Assembly (NCBI GenBank): GCA_030454085.1 | Contig: JAKDJD010000021.1 | Location: forward strand, 1 to 42,179 | Source: Kocuria sp. | GTDB taxonomy: Bacteria > Actinomycetota > Actinomycetes > Actinomycetales > Micrococcaceae | Direction of reading: 5' to 3' | Length of the DNA: 42,179 bases | Shown: piece after piece, positions 25,864 through 33,846 of the stretch | Layout of the letters: every line of letters begins with the position of its first letter | Position numbering within the stretch: position 1 is the stretch's first letter | Notes under the pieces: generated by a model | Told to the model about the DNA's origin: nothing | Database searches by the model: none | Seen by the model: only the letters and a program-made list of their open reading frames with translations | Program-made: the position numbers and the translations under genes

Positions 25864-25920
25864 CGAGGTGGCAGTTTTGTGCGGAATTAAGCCTTGGATC
25901 GGCACAAAACTGCCACTTCG
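25864..25920. repeat. Intergenic inverted repeat, stem-loop element copy 2
   Basis: Arms CGAGGTGGCAGTTTTGTGC (25864-25882) and GCACAAAACTGCCACTTCG (25902-25920) are complementary except one base; the spacer is 19 bp. A degenerate relative occurs at 11478-11528 in front of rpsF. No transposase is nearby. Confidence 0.85.
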
Positions 25921-25969
25921 GTCGGCCTCGCCTGGGGCGGCGGCGACGTCGTGGTGTGGCGCGGCGCGG

Positions 25970-26182
25970 TTTGGTGGCGGTCACCGCTTGAGTGGCGGTT
26001 GCCGGCCACGTAGGGCTGCGTGCGCGGCGATATTTGGTGGTGGTTACCCGACAGAGAGGCGTTTTCCGTCGTTAGGTGGCGGCTAAACCCCCACATAACG
26101 TCGGAAAACAGCCCCGAATCGGGTAACCGCCACCTAACGCTGACGGCACGCGCGCCAGGTCGGGTATCCGCCACCGAACGCT
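25970..26182. repeat. Array of about six degenerate 20-bp repeats in both orientations
   Basis: The region 25806-26285 has no convincing gene. It holds a unit close to GTTAGGTGGCGGTTACCCGA. Plus-strand copies start at about 25970, 25988, 26033 and 26071; minus-strand copies lie at 26119-26141 and 26159-26182. A 19-bp imperfect inverted repeat (26061-26079 with 26091-26109, two mismatches) surrounds one copy. Spacing is irregular, so it is not a CRISPR array. Confidence 0.75.
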
Positions 26183-26285
26183 GCCCGTGCACCGTCCAGT
26201 GCGCGGATTGCCGGCGCGCGGCCGAAGCCTTTCGCGGCCCCGACCCGCGACCCGCACTCCTCGACCCGGCCCGAACCCCGCGGCA

Positions 26286-27248
26286 TCAGGCGAAGGGGGC
26301 CGAGGCCTCGTCGAGTCGCGATACTTCGGCGTCGTCCAGGTCGAGGGACGCCGCCGCCATCACTGCCGTCAGCTGGTCGGTGGTGCGTGCAGACGCGATC
26401 GGGGCGGTGACTCCCTTGGCCAGCAGGTAGGCCAGAGCCACGCTGGTGACCTCGACGTCGCGCGCGCTCGCGACCTCCTCCAAGGCCGACACGACGTCGA
26501 CGCCGCTCCTGAGGCTTGCTTCAGAGAAGTAGTCGTCGATCATGTCCTTGCGGGCCGACCCCTCGATGTCGGAGGTGCTCCGGTACTTGCCGGTCAGGAA
26601 GCCGGAGGCGAGGGAGAAGTAGGAGAACACCGCAGCATCGAATTCGCGGGTGATCGGGGCGTACTCCTGCTCGTAGTCCTTGCGCTTGAGCAGGTTGTAG
26701 TGCGGTTGGATCGCGACCGGGACGGTCAGTCCCTCGGCGCTCGCGTACTCGAACCAGCGGCGCATTCGCTCGGGGCTGTAGTTGGACACACCGATGGCGC
26801 GTGCCCGGCCGGACTCGACGATGTCGTGGTACGTCCGGGCCTGGTCCTCGATGGAGACGGATTCGTCGTCGAAGTGCGCGTAGTACAGATCCACGGCATC
26901 GATCTGGAGGCGCTTCAACGACGCATCGATGGCCGCGAACACGTTGTCTCTCGACTGGCCGGACAGTTCCGGATGTGCCCCGGCTTTAGTCGCGATGACG
27001 ACATCATCCCGGTTGCCGCGGGCCGTCAACCACTCGCCGAGAACAGTCTCGGACTCCCCGCCCGAATGGCCCTCGGCCCAGGCCGAATACACGTCGGCCG
27101 TGTCGATGAAGTTTCCTCCCGCGGCCACGAACGCGTCGAGGACATCGAAGGACTGTTGACGATCGGATGTCCACCCGAAGGTGTTGCCGCCCAGGTTGAT
27201 GGGGAACACGGAAAGATCGGTGCGGGGTATGCGTTGCGATGTAGCCAC
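26286..27248 (-). CDS. Aldo/keto reductase
   Basis: 320 residues of the AKR superfamily, NAD(P)H-dependent reductases of aldehydes and ketones. The catalytic tetrad is visible: Asp in NFIDTADVY (about 50) with its Tyr, Lys in VVIATKAG, and His in DLYYAHFDDES. The C-terminal SARTTDQL matches the cofactor-binding segment. The ATG at 27246-27248 has AGGAGC just upstream. It is 84 bp downstream of the alcohol dehydrogenase gene in the same direction and may be co-transcribed. Substrate unknown. Confidence 0.92.
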   Translation of the reverse strand: MATSQRIPRTDLSVFPINLGGNTFGWTSDRQQSFDVLDAFVAAGGNFIDTADVYSAWAEGHSGGESETVLGEWLTARGNRDDVVIATKAGAHPELSGQSRDNVFAAIDASLKRLQIDAVDLYYAHFDDESVSIEDQARTYHDIVESGRARAIGVSNYSPERMRRWFEYASAEGLTVPVAIQPHYNLLKRKDYEQEYAPITREFDAAVFSYFSLASGFLTGKYRSTSDIEGSARKDMIDDYFSEASLRSGVDVVSALEEVASARDVEVTSVALAYLLAKGVTAPIASARTTDQLTAVMAAASLDLDDAEVSRLDEASAPFA

Positions 27249-27332
27249 GAAAAGCTCCTAAACGGTCCGGTGTGAAACTCTGTCCTACGCCACAACGACG
27301 CGTCACCGGGTGGATATTCCGGGGCCCACCGG

Positions 27333-28454
27333 TCAGTCCTCGTCGAAGAGGATGATCTGCCGGACCGCCTTTCCTTCCGCGAGCGTGTCCATGGCCTCGT
27401 TGATGTCGTCCAGCCGGATGCGGTTGGAAATCAGCTCATCGACCGGCAATTCGCCCTTGCGCCAGAGATCCTCGTACTTCGGTATGTCGCGTGAGGGGAC
27501 GGCGGAACCGAGGTAGCTCCCGACGACGGTGCGCGCCTCCGAGGTCAACAACAAGGGGTGAATCACGGACTCGGCCTGGGGATGCGGGAGTCCCACGGTC
27601 ACGGTCCTCCCGCCCAAAGCGGTGGCGTTGAAAGCGGTCTCGAACGCCTTGGGGTGGCCGGCGGCCTCGACCACCAGGTCTGCCTTGACCCCTTGCTCTA
27701 GGACATCCTGCGGGGAGTAGGCCTCGTCCGCTCCCAGCTCGCGTGCCCTGACGAGCTTGTCCGGATTGGCATCCACGCCAATGACCTTGCCCTTCTTGAG
27801 CCCTATTGCGGTCATGAGCGCCGCTATTCCGACGCCGCCCAGCCCAACGACCATGATGGTGTCGCCATCCTCCGGCTCGCCCGCATTGATCACCGCGCCG
27901 CCGCCGGTCAGGACCGCGCATCCCAAGGGTGCGGCGGCCTCGGGCGGAAGGTCGGAGCCGACCTTGACGACGCTGGCCTGATTGACCACGGCATGGGTCG
28001 CGAAAGCAGAGACGCCAATATGGTGGTAGATGTCGCCGTCGTTCGGATCATGGATCCGGATCTTGGCTCCGCCCCCGGGAAGGAAACCGGCGTTGTTGGA
28101 CTCGAGACCGCGACTGCACGGCAGCTTGCCATCGGTCCGACAGTTCTTGCACTCGCCGCACCGGGGCAGGAAGACGGTGACCACTCGGTCACCCGGTTCG
28201 AGGTCCGTAACCCCCTCACCGACCTCCTCGACGACGCCGGCCCCCTCGTGCCCCAAAAGCATCGGCACGGGGCGGGGTCGGTTGCCGTCCACGACGGAGA
28301 GGTCCGAGTGGCATACTCCGGCCGCCGTCATGCGCAACAGGACCTCGCCCTCTTGCGGAGGATCCAGCTCGAGTTCTCGAACCTCGAGAGGGCGAGACTC
28401 CGCGAAGGGAGCCTGGGCATCGGATGTGGTCAGTACGGCGCCGCGAATCTTCAT
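27333..28454 (-). CDS. Zinc-dependent alcohol dehydrogenase, class III-like
   Basis: 373 residues of the medium-chain dehydrogenase family. Catalytic zinc ligands C48 and H69-E70 (AGVCHSDLS, LLGHEGAG); structural zinc Cys99, 102, 105 and 113 (CGECKNCRTDGKLPC). The Rossmann motif GLGGVGIAAL lies near 205, with NAD-type VDAN downstream. The extra loop GFLPGGGAKIRIHDPNDGDIYHHIGVSAFA is typical of the liver-ADH-like class. It oxidises a primary alcohol or an aldehyde adduct; whether it uses mycothiol or NAD alone cannot be told. It is divergent from the lactonase gene, which suggests handling of hydroxy acids or lactones. Confidence 0.9.
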   Translation of the reverse strand: MKIRGAVLTTSDAQAPFAESRPLEVRELELDPPQEGEVLLRMTAAGVCHSDLSVVDGNRPRPVPMLLGHEGAGVVEEVGEGVTDLEPGDRVVTVFLPRCGECKNCRTDGKLPCSRGLESNNAGFLPGGGAKIRIHDPNDGDIYHHIGVSAFATHAVVNQASVVKVGSDLPPEAAAPLGCAVLTGGGAVINAGEPEDGDTIMVVGLGGVGIAALMTAIGLKKGKVIGVDANPDKLVRARELGADEAYSPQDVLEQGVKADLVVEAAGHPKAFETAFNATALGGRTVTVGLPHPQAESVIHPLLLTSEARTVVGSYLGSAVPSRDIPKYEDLWRKGELPVDELISNRIRLDDINEAMDTLAEGKAVRQIILFDED

Positions 28455-28581
28455 GTCGGTTCCTCCGGTCGAAGGCGAACGGTTTCCTCCATCACAGTAC
28501 GCCCGAACGGAGCGTATTTCCCAGAATTATTTTTACATTACCGGGCCACAGAAACGTGAGTGAATTGGGAGGTTCCTGCCA

Positions 28582-28610
28582 TTGACACCCCCGAAGAGTA
28601 GTGCAAGTGT
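28582..28610 (+). promoter_or_regulatory. Candidate promoter of the lactonase-like gene
   Basis: A perfect -35 TTGACA (28582-28587), 17 bp, then a poor -10 AAGTGT (28605-28610). The weak -10 would fit dependence on an activator. The opposite strand of the AT-rich stretch at 28515-28540 probably serves the alcohol dehydrogenase gene. Confidence 0.35.
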
Positions 28611-28667
28611 GACCCACAACGCTTGTTGGCAATCGAGATCGACCAGAAGAACCTCAAGGGGCACCCG

Positions 28668-29486
28668 ATGGAAATGAAAGCGCACGTTCTCCATTCCGGA
28701 ACCATGGAAGCCGATTACACCTGGTTGTTGTTGAAACCGGGTCGCATTATCAGAACGGTACAAGATCGGGAGGTGCCTCGAGAGTTCGGGGAAGTGCCGA
28801 CGCACGCCATCCTGGTGGAAACCCCGGAGGGACGAATGCTCTGGGACACCGGCGTGCCGCGAGACTGGCGGCAACGCTGGGAACCCACTGGCTTCGACGA
28901 ATTCTTCCCTGTCCTGGACGATGAAACGGAACCGCACTCGGGGTATCTCGACCACAGCCTGGCGCAAATGGATCTCTCCCCGGAGGATATCGATCTGCTG
29001 GTCCTCTCCCACCTCCACTTCGATCATGCCGCAAATGCGAAAATGTTCGACAATGGGAAAACCAAGATCATGACCAGTTCTGCGGAATTGGAGGGCGTCA
29101 AAGGAATTGAGGGATACAACCAAGGTGCCCACATTCCGTCAGATTATGAGGGGCTGAATATATCCGGAATTTCGGGGGACGAGGAAATCCTTCCCGGCGT
29201 CAAAGTGATCCAGACGCCGGGGCATACCTGGGGCACCATGTCATTGATGTTGGATCTTCCCAATGACGGTAAGAAACTCTTCACGTCGGACGCCGTGTAC
29301 ATGCGGGATTCGTGGGGTCCGCCCGCGGTCGGTGCGGCAATTGTGTGGAACAACCTGGCCTGGCTCGATTCGGTCGAGAAATTGCGGCGGATTGCGGAGG
29401 AGGAAGAAGCCGAGGTCTTCTTCGGGCACGACGCTGACCAGGCGGAGAACGACATTCGCTGGGCTCCGGAAGGACACTATTCGTGA
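28668..29486 (+). CDS. Metallo-beta-lactamase fold hydrolase, N-acyl-homoserine-lactonase-like
   Basis: 272 residues. The full set of metal ligands is present: H115-L-H117-F-D119-H120 ([11 protein letters not shown]), H186 (PGHTWGT), D208 (TSDAVYM) and H254 (FGHDADQ). The spacing and opening [22 protein letters not shown] are those of the AiiA/AttM lactonases rather than glyoxalase II. Such enzymes open acyl-homoserine or gamma-butyro-lactones. The ATG at 28668 has AAGGGG before it; an upstream TTG at 28623 is less likely. The stop overlaps the GTG of the next gene (GTGA). Quorum-signal breakdown or use of lactones as food are both possible. Confidence 0.87.
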   Translation: MEMKAHVLHSGTMEADYTWLLLKPGRIIRTVQDREVPREFGEVPTHAILVETPEGRMLWDTGVPRDWRQRWEPTGFDEFFPVLDDETEPHSGYLDHSLAQMDLSPEDIDLLVLSHLHFDHAANAKMFDNGKTKIMTSSAELEGVKGIEGYNQGAHIPSDYEGLNISGISGDEEILPGVKVIQTPGHTWGTMSLMLDLPNDGKKLFTSDAVYMRDSWGPPAVGAAIVWNNLAWLDSVEKLRRIAEEEEAEVFFGHDADQAENDIRWAPEGHYS

Positions 29487-29926
29487 TTCTCTACGACTTC
29501 AGATGCCGAGACGGTCACCGCTTCGAGGCGGCCGTGGAATCCATGACCTCGGAAAATCCGCCCTGCGCGGTGTGCGGCGAAACGACGTCGCGCGCTTTCT
29601 CCCGGGTCAATATAGGAAATTCTGCCGATGCCGGGCCCACCAGGGAAGAGATGCCGCACAGCTGGGAGGGCATTGGCCGGGGCCACCCGGACGCCGTCCG
29701 GCACTGGCGGAAGAAGATCGAGAAGAGGGAGAAACTCGAGGAACGGTACCCCGAGCTGGCGGGCGACCGTCGACCCGTTCTCGCCCACGAAGGAATCTTC
29801 GCCGGGTCGCCGTTGCGGGCGGGTGACGACGTCGGAGCCTCGGTGGACGCAGCGCTCAAGCGGTCCGGGTCATCAGGATCGAACGAGACGGCCGAGGGGT
29901 CATCGAGCGCGGAGGGACAGGGCTGA
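29483..29926 (+). CDS. FmdB-like zinc ribbon protein
   Basis: 147 residues from a GTG that overlaps the lactonase stop. The N-terminal 45 residues ([19 protein letters not shown], then [13 protein letters not shown]) match the FmdB/CxxC zinc ribbon; ligands would be Cys8, Cys28, Cys31 and possibly His12 in place of the second Cys. The rest is charged and looks disordered, longer than most family members (70-110). FmdB was first seen beside amidase genes as a putative regulator, but the function is unproven. Translational coupling suggests it serves the lactonase. Confidence 0.8.
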   Translation: MILYDFRCRDGHRFEAAVESMTSENPPCAVCGETTSRAFSRVNIGNSADAGPTREEMPHSWEGIGRGHPDAVRHWRKKIEKREKLEERYPELAGDRRPVLAHEGIFAGSPLRAGDDVGASVDAALKRSGSSGSNETAEGSSSAEGQG

Positions 29927-29981
29927 AAGCCTGATTCGGTAGGGTGTTTCTGCCACTCATCCGTCGTTTCAGGAGGTCAGC

Positions 29982-30476
29982 ATGTCGAGCCCCGCCATTC
30001 GATCGGCCGTACCAGAGGACGTTCCGGAGATCGTGCAGCTCATCGTGGAGCTCGCGGTCTATGAGAAGGAACCGGACGCCGTGAAACTCACGGAGGAAAA
30101 ACTGGCTGGTGACCTCTTCGCCGAGCACCCCGCCGTATTCGTGAATGTTGCTGAGGCACCGTCCGGGGCAGGACGCCGCATCGACGGGTTTGCCCTGTGG
30201 TTCCTCAACTACTCCACGTGGGAGGGGGTCCACGGTATATATCTCGAGGACCTCTACGTCCGTGAGGACGCTCGCGGATCCGGGGCGGGGAAAGCCCTTC
30301 TGCGCAGCCTTGCCCGCACCGCCGTCGATCGCGGTTACAAACGGGTCGAGTGGAGCGTCCTGAAGTGGAACGAGCCGTCCATCGGTTTCTACAAGAGCCT
30401 GGGCGCTTTCCCTCAGGAGGAGTGGGACACGTATCGGCTGACGGGCGGCGCGTTGGAGAATTTCGCCCGGGCCTAG
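29982..30476 (+). CDS. GNAT family N-acetyltransferase
   Basis: 164 residues. The acetyl-CoA-binding motif A is visible as EDLYVREDARGSGAGKALLRSLA (about 90-112), followed by WSVLKWNEPSIGFYKSLGA as motif B. The pattern resembles the spermidine/spermine acetyltransferase (SSAT/PaiA-like) group, but the substrate cannot be fixed. AGGAGG precedes the ATG. It converges on the AAHS transporter gene 53 bp away, and is likely the last gene of the lactonase unit or separate. Confidence 0.9.
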   Translation: MSSPAIRSAVPEDVPEIVQLIVELAVYEKEPDAVKLTEEKLAGDLFAEHPAVFVNVAEAPSGAGRRIDGFALWFLNYSTWEGVHGIYLEDLYVREDARGSGAGKALLRSLARTAVDRGYKRVEWSVLKWNEPSIGFYKSLGAFPQEEWDTYRLTGGALENFARA

Positions 30477-30529
30477 AGGGACTGTTGGCACTGAGCGCGC
30501 ATCGCGGTTCAAGGGATTGGCCCGGCGGC

Positions 30530-31888
30530 CTATCCGGCGCGAATAACCACGTTTTCCGCCTCGGTAGCTTCTTGGGTCTTTCCTCCGTGTCGCCGGAGGA
30601 CCAGGTGGATGAGCAACAGCATCACGCCCGAGGTGATGCCGAAGGCTCCGAAGGCCACGAAGCCCCACTTCTCCAGGCCGAGAGCGAAGAGCTGACCGCC
30701 CATCCAGGGGCCGAAGACTGCCCCGAAGCGCCCCATGCCGGTGGTGAGTCCGAGGGCGGTCGCACGGGACTCGGTCGGGAAAACGTGCGATACGGCGGCG
30801 TAGATCATGATCTGCGCACTGAAGAGGAAGACGCCTGTCACGAAAACCAGGATGTAGGTCACGACCATGGTGGACTTGATGCCCATCGCGCAGACGCCGA
30901 CGGCCGTGAGCAGGAACCACAGCATCGAGACTCGCACCGGCCCCCAGGTGTCCGAGACTTTGCCGGCCACCAGGGTTCCCACGATCCCGCCCGCATTGAT
31001 GAGGCACAGGAGCACCAACGAGTTGCCCAGGTCGAACCCCAGGGATTCCATGAGTGATGGCAGCCAGGTGCTCATTCCGTAGACGAGCAGGAGTCCGCCG
31101 AAGGATCCCAGCCAGAACAGGAGAGTGACCACGGCGTTGCGCCCTCGGAACAGCTTGGAGAGGTTCTGACCGAAGTTTCCCCCGCGGTTCTTGATGGTGG
31201 ACTTCTCCAGTGGGACAACGAGGTCGAATCGCTCCGCCAGGGCGCGGGCCTTGTCCAGGCGGCCACGAGCCACGAGGAAGGTGGGGGACTCGGGCAGCAG
31301 GGCCAGGATCAGTGGAACGAGGACGATCAGGGGCAGGACGCCGACCCAGTAGATCGAGCGCCATCCCAAAGTGGGCAAGAGGTAGAGGCACAGGAGCGGG
31401 GCGACGATGCCGCCGGCCTGGTGCGCCGTCATGACTGCCCCGACTGAAAAGTTGCGCACACGGTCCGGAGCGAATTCGGAGACCATCGCAATCGCGGTGG
31501 GGAGCAGACCGCCCAGGCCAAAGCCCGCGATCGTGCGCCAGATTCCGAAAGCCCCCGCACTGGCCGCGAGGGCGCACCCTGCGGACGAGATCGAAAAGAT
31601 CGCGGAACACAGGATGATGCTCCACCTGCGGCCGATCGTGTCGGCAACAATGCCGATGGCCAGCGCGCCGAGGAGCATTCCGAAGGTTGCCAAGGATCCG
31701 ATGTTGCCGGCGTGCGCCGCGGTCATGTGGAACCCGGGGTCGGCCGTCATGCTCGGGATGGTGGACCCGTACATGAAGGTGTCGATGCCGTCGAAGAAGA
31801 TGGCCACCCAACACAGGATCAGAACGATCTTGAATGCTCTGTTGTTGGTGATTCTCTGCGTGCGCGGTGCAAGGTCGTGAGTCGTCAT
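30530..31888 (-). CDS. MFS transporter, aromatic acid:H+ symporter (AAHS) type
   Basis: 452 residues with 12 membrane helices. Helix 1 has FFDGIDTFMYGSTIP, the D-G-x-D signature of the AAHS family (PcaK, BenK, GalP), and DTIGRRWS is the loop 2-3 motif. It likely imports an aromatic acid for the island on the right. The upstream DNA carries a GntR-type operator overlapping a TTGACA -35 on the minus strand. The nearby GntR gene is read in the same direction 152 bp upstream. Confidence 0.88.
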   Translation of the reverse strand: MTTHDLAPRTQRITNNRAFKIVLILCWVAIFFDGIDTFMYGSTIPSMTADPGFHMTAAHAGNIGSLATFGMLLGALAIGIVADTIGRRWSIILCSAIFSISSAGCALAASAGAFGIWRTIAGFGLGGLLPTAIAMVSEFAPDRVRNFSVGAVMTAHQAGGIVAPLLCLYLLPTLGWRSIYWVGVLPLIVLVPLILALLPESPTFLVARGRLDKARALAERFDLVVPLEKSTIKNRGGNFGQNLSKLFRGRNAVVTLLFWLGSFGGLLLVYGMSTWLPSLMESLGFDLGNSLVLLCLINAGGIVGTLVAGKVSDTWGPVRVSMLWFLLTAVGVCAMGIKSTMVVTYILVFVTGVFLFSAQIMIYAAVSHVFPTESRATALGLTTGMGRFGAVFGPWMGGQLFALGLEKWGFVAFGAFGITSGVMLLLIHLVLRRHGGKTQEATEAENVVIRAG

Positions 31889-32001
31889 GAGGTCCCCTAG
31901 AAGTCACGGACCTCCTCGTCGAGGTCCCTGGGATGCGGCATCCCTGAGCCTCCTGTGGCAAGGGGGCCGCATCGGGGATCAGTGAATCAGGACACACTCA
32001 C

Positions 32002-32013
32002 ATTGTCAACAAT
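32002..32013. promoter_or_regulatory. GntR/FCD operator upstream of the AAHS transporter
   Basis: ATTGT-CA-ACAAT, perfect 5-base arms, matching the site at 32812-32823. On the minus strand it overlaps TTGACA, a good -35 for the transporter gene, so a repressor bound here would block RNA polymerase. Confidence 0.7.
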
Positions 32014-32040
32014 TTAGTTAATCATGGGAGCGCGGATGGA

Positions 32041-32736
32041 TCATGTATCCGTGGAACGGATGGCCTCGGCGACGCTCTCGAGGTGCCGACTCATGGCCTC
32101 GGATGCGGCGTCGGCGTCGTGCGAGCAGACCGCCTCGATGATGGCCAGATGCTGGGGGAGGGAAACGCTCGGGCGCCCTGGGTGGTTGGAGAGTCGGAAC
32201 TGGTACCTCACGGCTTGCCCGCGAAGTCGCTTGATGGTTTCGGCGGCAGTCCGCTGCCCGCTCATGTCGATGATGAGTGCGTGAAGGTCCTTGTTGCACT
32301 GGGAGTATTCCGTGAGGTGGCCGGTCTCGACGGCGCGTGTCATTCGTTCGGCGATCGAGCGCAATGTGCGGATCTCTTCTTGTCCGGCTCGTTTGGCTGC
32401 CTTCGCTGCGCACATCGCCTCGATGGCTCCGCGGACCTCGGTGATCTCGACCGCCTCCTGGATCGATACTGCGCGGACGCGAGCACCCCGGTTCTGGACG
32501 CGCTCGACGAGGCCCTCCACGCTGAGTTCCGACAGGGCGATGCGCACGTTTCCGCGAGAAGCGTTGTACTCCTCGGAGAGGTCGGCCTCGACCAGCCGTT
32601 GGTTGGGCACAAGCTGTCCGGAGACGATCGCGTCCCGGAGCATGGCAACCAACTGCGGAGCGGGAGTCGACGGCGTGCGACGGGATCTTTCCGCGCCGTG
32701 TGGCGCTTCTGTGGTGGCTGAGCTCTCCTTCGGCAA
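32041..32736 (-). CDS. GntR family regulator, FCD (FadR) subfamily
   Basis: 231 residues. N-terminal winged helix (LRDAIVSGQLVPNQRLVEADLSEEYNASRGNVRIALSELSVEGLV, about 30-75), then an FCD ligand-binding domain with the metal-type residues DLHALIIDM, HLAIIEAVCSHDADAASEAMSRHL. The start is a TTG (32734-32736) with GAAGGAGAG before it. It is divergent from the aromatic operon and close to the AAHS gene. Both flanking promoters carry ATTGT-N2-ACAAT, suggesting a repressor relieved by a pathway intermediate. Confidence 0.9.
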   Translation of the reverse strand: MPKESSATTEAPHGAERSRRTPSTPAPQLVAMLRDAIVSGQLVPNQRLVEADLSEEYNASRGNVRIALSELSVEGLVERVQNRGARVRAVSIQEAVEITEVRGAIEAMCAAKAAKRAGQEEIRTLRSIAERMTRAVETGHLTEYSQCNKDLHALIIDMSGQRTAAETIKRLRGQAVRYQFRLSNHPGRPSVSLPQHLAIIEAVCSHDADAASEAMSRHLESVAEAIRSTDT

Positions 32737-32811
32737 GGCGGCTCTCCTTCGGGTTGTTCGGATGTCTCCAACTCACACATCTTACCGGGTGGCACCTAAA
32801 TCGTTTGCAGG

Positions 32812-32823
32812 ATTGTAAACAAT
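32812..32823. promoter_or_regulatory. GntR/FCD operator in the divergent regulator/operon promoter region
   Basis: ATTGT-AA-ACAAT, the second copy of this inverted repeat. It lies just before TTGACG (32828-32833), a possible -35 of the operon, and covers TTGTTT, a possible -35 of the regulator on the other strand. Confidence 0.7.
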
Positions 32824-32860
32824 AACGTTGACGATGTACGCTCATGTCATTCACATCACG

Positions 32861-32874
32861 CCTCAACGTTGAGG
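32861..32874. promoter_or_regulatory. 14-bp palindrome in the operon leader
   Basis: CCTCAAC-GTTGAGG, a perfect unspaced inverted repeat 7 bp before the AGGAGGAGG ribosome binding site. Could be a second operator or a small leader structure. Confidence 0.45.
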
Positions 32875-32898
32875 TCAATCAGGAGGAGGTCAGTCCGG

Positions 32899-33846
32899 AT
32901 GACTGAGACCTTTGCGAAGTCCCCGGGCTGGCTTGATTGGGACTCCGACATCGGCAGCCCGAATCTCGAGCTGCCGCACGGTGCGGTCGACTCCCACTGT
33001 CACGTGTTCGGGCCATCGACGGAGTTTCCCTTTGCGCCCGAGCGGAAATACACACCCTGCGACGCGGGGAAATACGATCTCCGAAACCTGCGCCGGACGC
33101 TGGGGGTATCGCGTTCAGTGATCGTCCAGGCCACGTGCCACGGTCGAGACAATTCGGCAATGCTCGATGCGCTCGACTTTTTCGGCGAGACCGCCCGCGG
33201 AGTGGCGACGGTCGGGCCGGATATCGGCCGCGAAGACCTCGAGTCCATGCACCAACGCGGAGTTCGGGGCGTCCGGTTCAATTTCCTCAAACGCCTGGTC
33301 GCCGAGGACCCTTCCGAAGACCTGTTGTCGGTCGCGGCGAAGATCAAGGAGTTCGGGTGGCACGTGGTCCTGTACTTCGAACCGGACGCATTGCCCGATA
33401 TCGAACCGCTCCTGGCGCGGATTGATGTTCCCGTGGTGATCGACCACATGGGGAGACCGGATGTTTCCTCTGCCCCGACTTCCCGTGAATTCGGACGGTT
33501 TCTTGAGGCCGTCGACAGATATGAGGCGTGGGTGAAGATCAGCTGCCCCGAACGCCTTACGAAGACCGGGCCTTACGCCGAGCGGGGCGCGAAGAGTCTG
33601 TACGACGACGTCGTCCCGTTCGCCCGCAAAGTCGTCGAAGAGTTCCCCGAGCGGGTCCTGTGGGGCACCGACTGGCCTCATCCCAACCTGAAGACGCACA
33701 TGCCGAATGACGCTGTGCTCCTGGATTACATTCCCCGCGTGGCGGAATCGGAGGCCGCACGGCGCGCGCTGTTGGTGGACAACCCGATGTCTCTCTATTG
33801 GCCGAGCCACTCCTCGCGGAAGCGCGAAGACGGCGGGGATGCCTGA
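32899..33846 (+). CDS. ligI: 2-pyrone-4,6-dicarboxylate lactonase-like amidohydrolase (LigI)
   Basis: 315 residues. H33-C-H35 (DSHCHVFGP), H183 (VIDHMGRP) and D258 (GTDWPHPN) occupy the places of His31, His33, His180 and Asp248 of LigI, the metal-independent lactonase that opens 2-pyrone-4,6-dicarboxylate (PDC) to 4-oxalomesaconate. FPFAPERKYTP and RGVRFNFLKR are further family segments. ATG at 32899 follows AGGAGGAGG. First gene of a packed six-gene operon; its stop overlaps the next ATG (TGATG). Confidence 0.9.
   Translation: MTETFAKSPGWLDWDSDIGSPNLELPHGAVDSHCHVFGPSTEFPFAPERKYTPCDAGKYDLRNLRRTLGVSRSVIVQATCHGRDNSAMLDALDFFGETARGVATVGPDIGREDLESMHQRGVRGVRFNFLKRLVAEDPSEDLLSVAAKIKEFGWHVVLYFEPDALPDIEPLLARIDVPVVIDHMGRPDVSSAPTSREFGRFLEAVDRYEAWVKISCPERLTKTGPYAERGAKSLYDDVVPFARKVVEEFPERVLWGTDWPHPNLKTHMPNDAVLLDYIPRVAESEAARRALLVDNPMSLYWPSHSSRKREDGGDA

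Noticed and set aside
27333..28454. Assignment as mycothiol-dependent formaldehyde dehydrogenase
   Set aside because: The zinc sites fit class III-like enzymes in general, but the loop and N-terminus look more like other liver-ADH-type members, so a mycothiol role is not claimed.
29856..31997. 713-residue open frame on the minus strand across GNAT and AAHS genes
   Set aside because: It overlaps the real AAHS gene in another frame and the antisense of the GNAT gene, and is Arg/Pro/His-rich with no recognisable domain.
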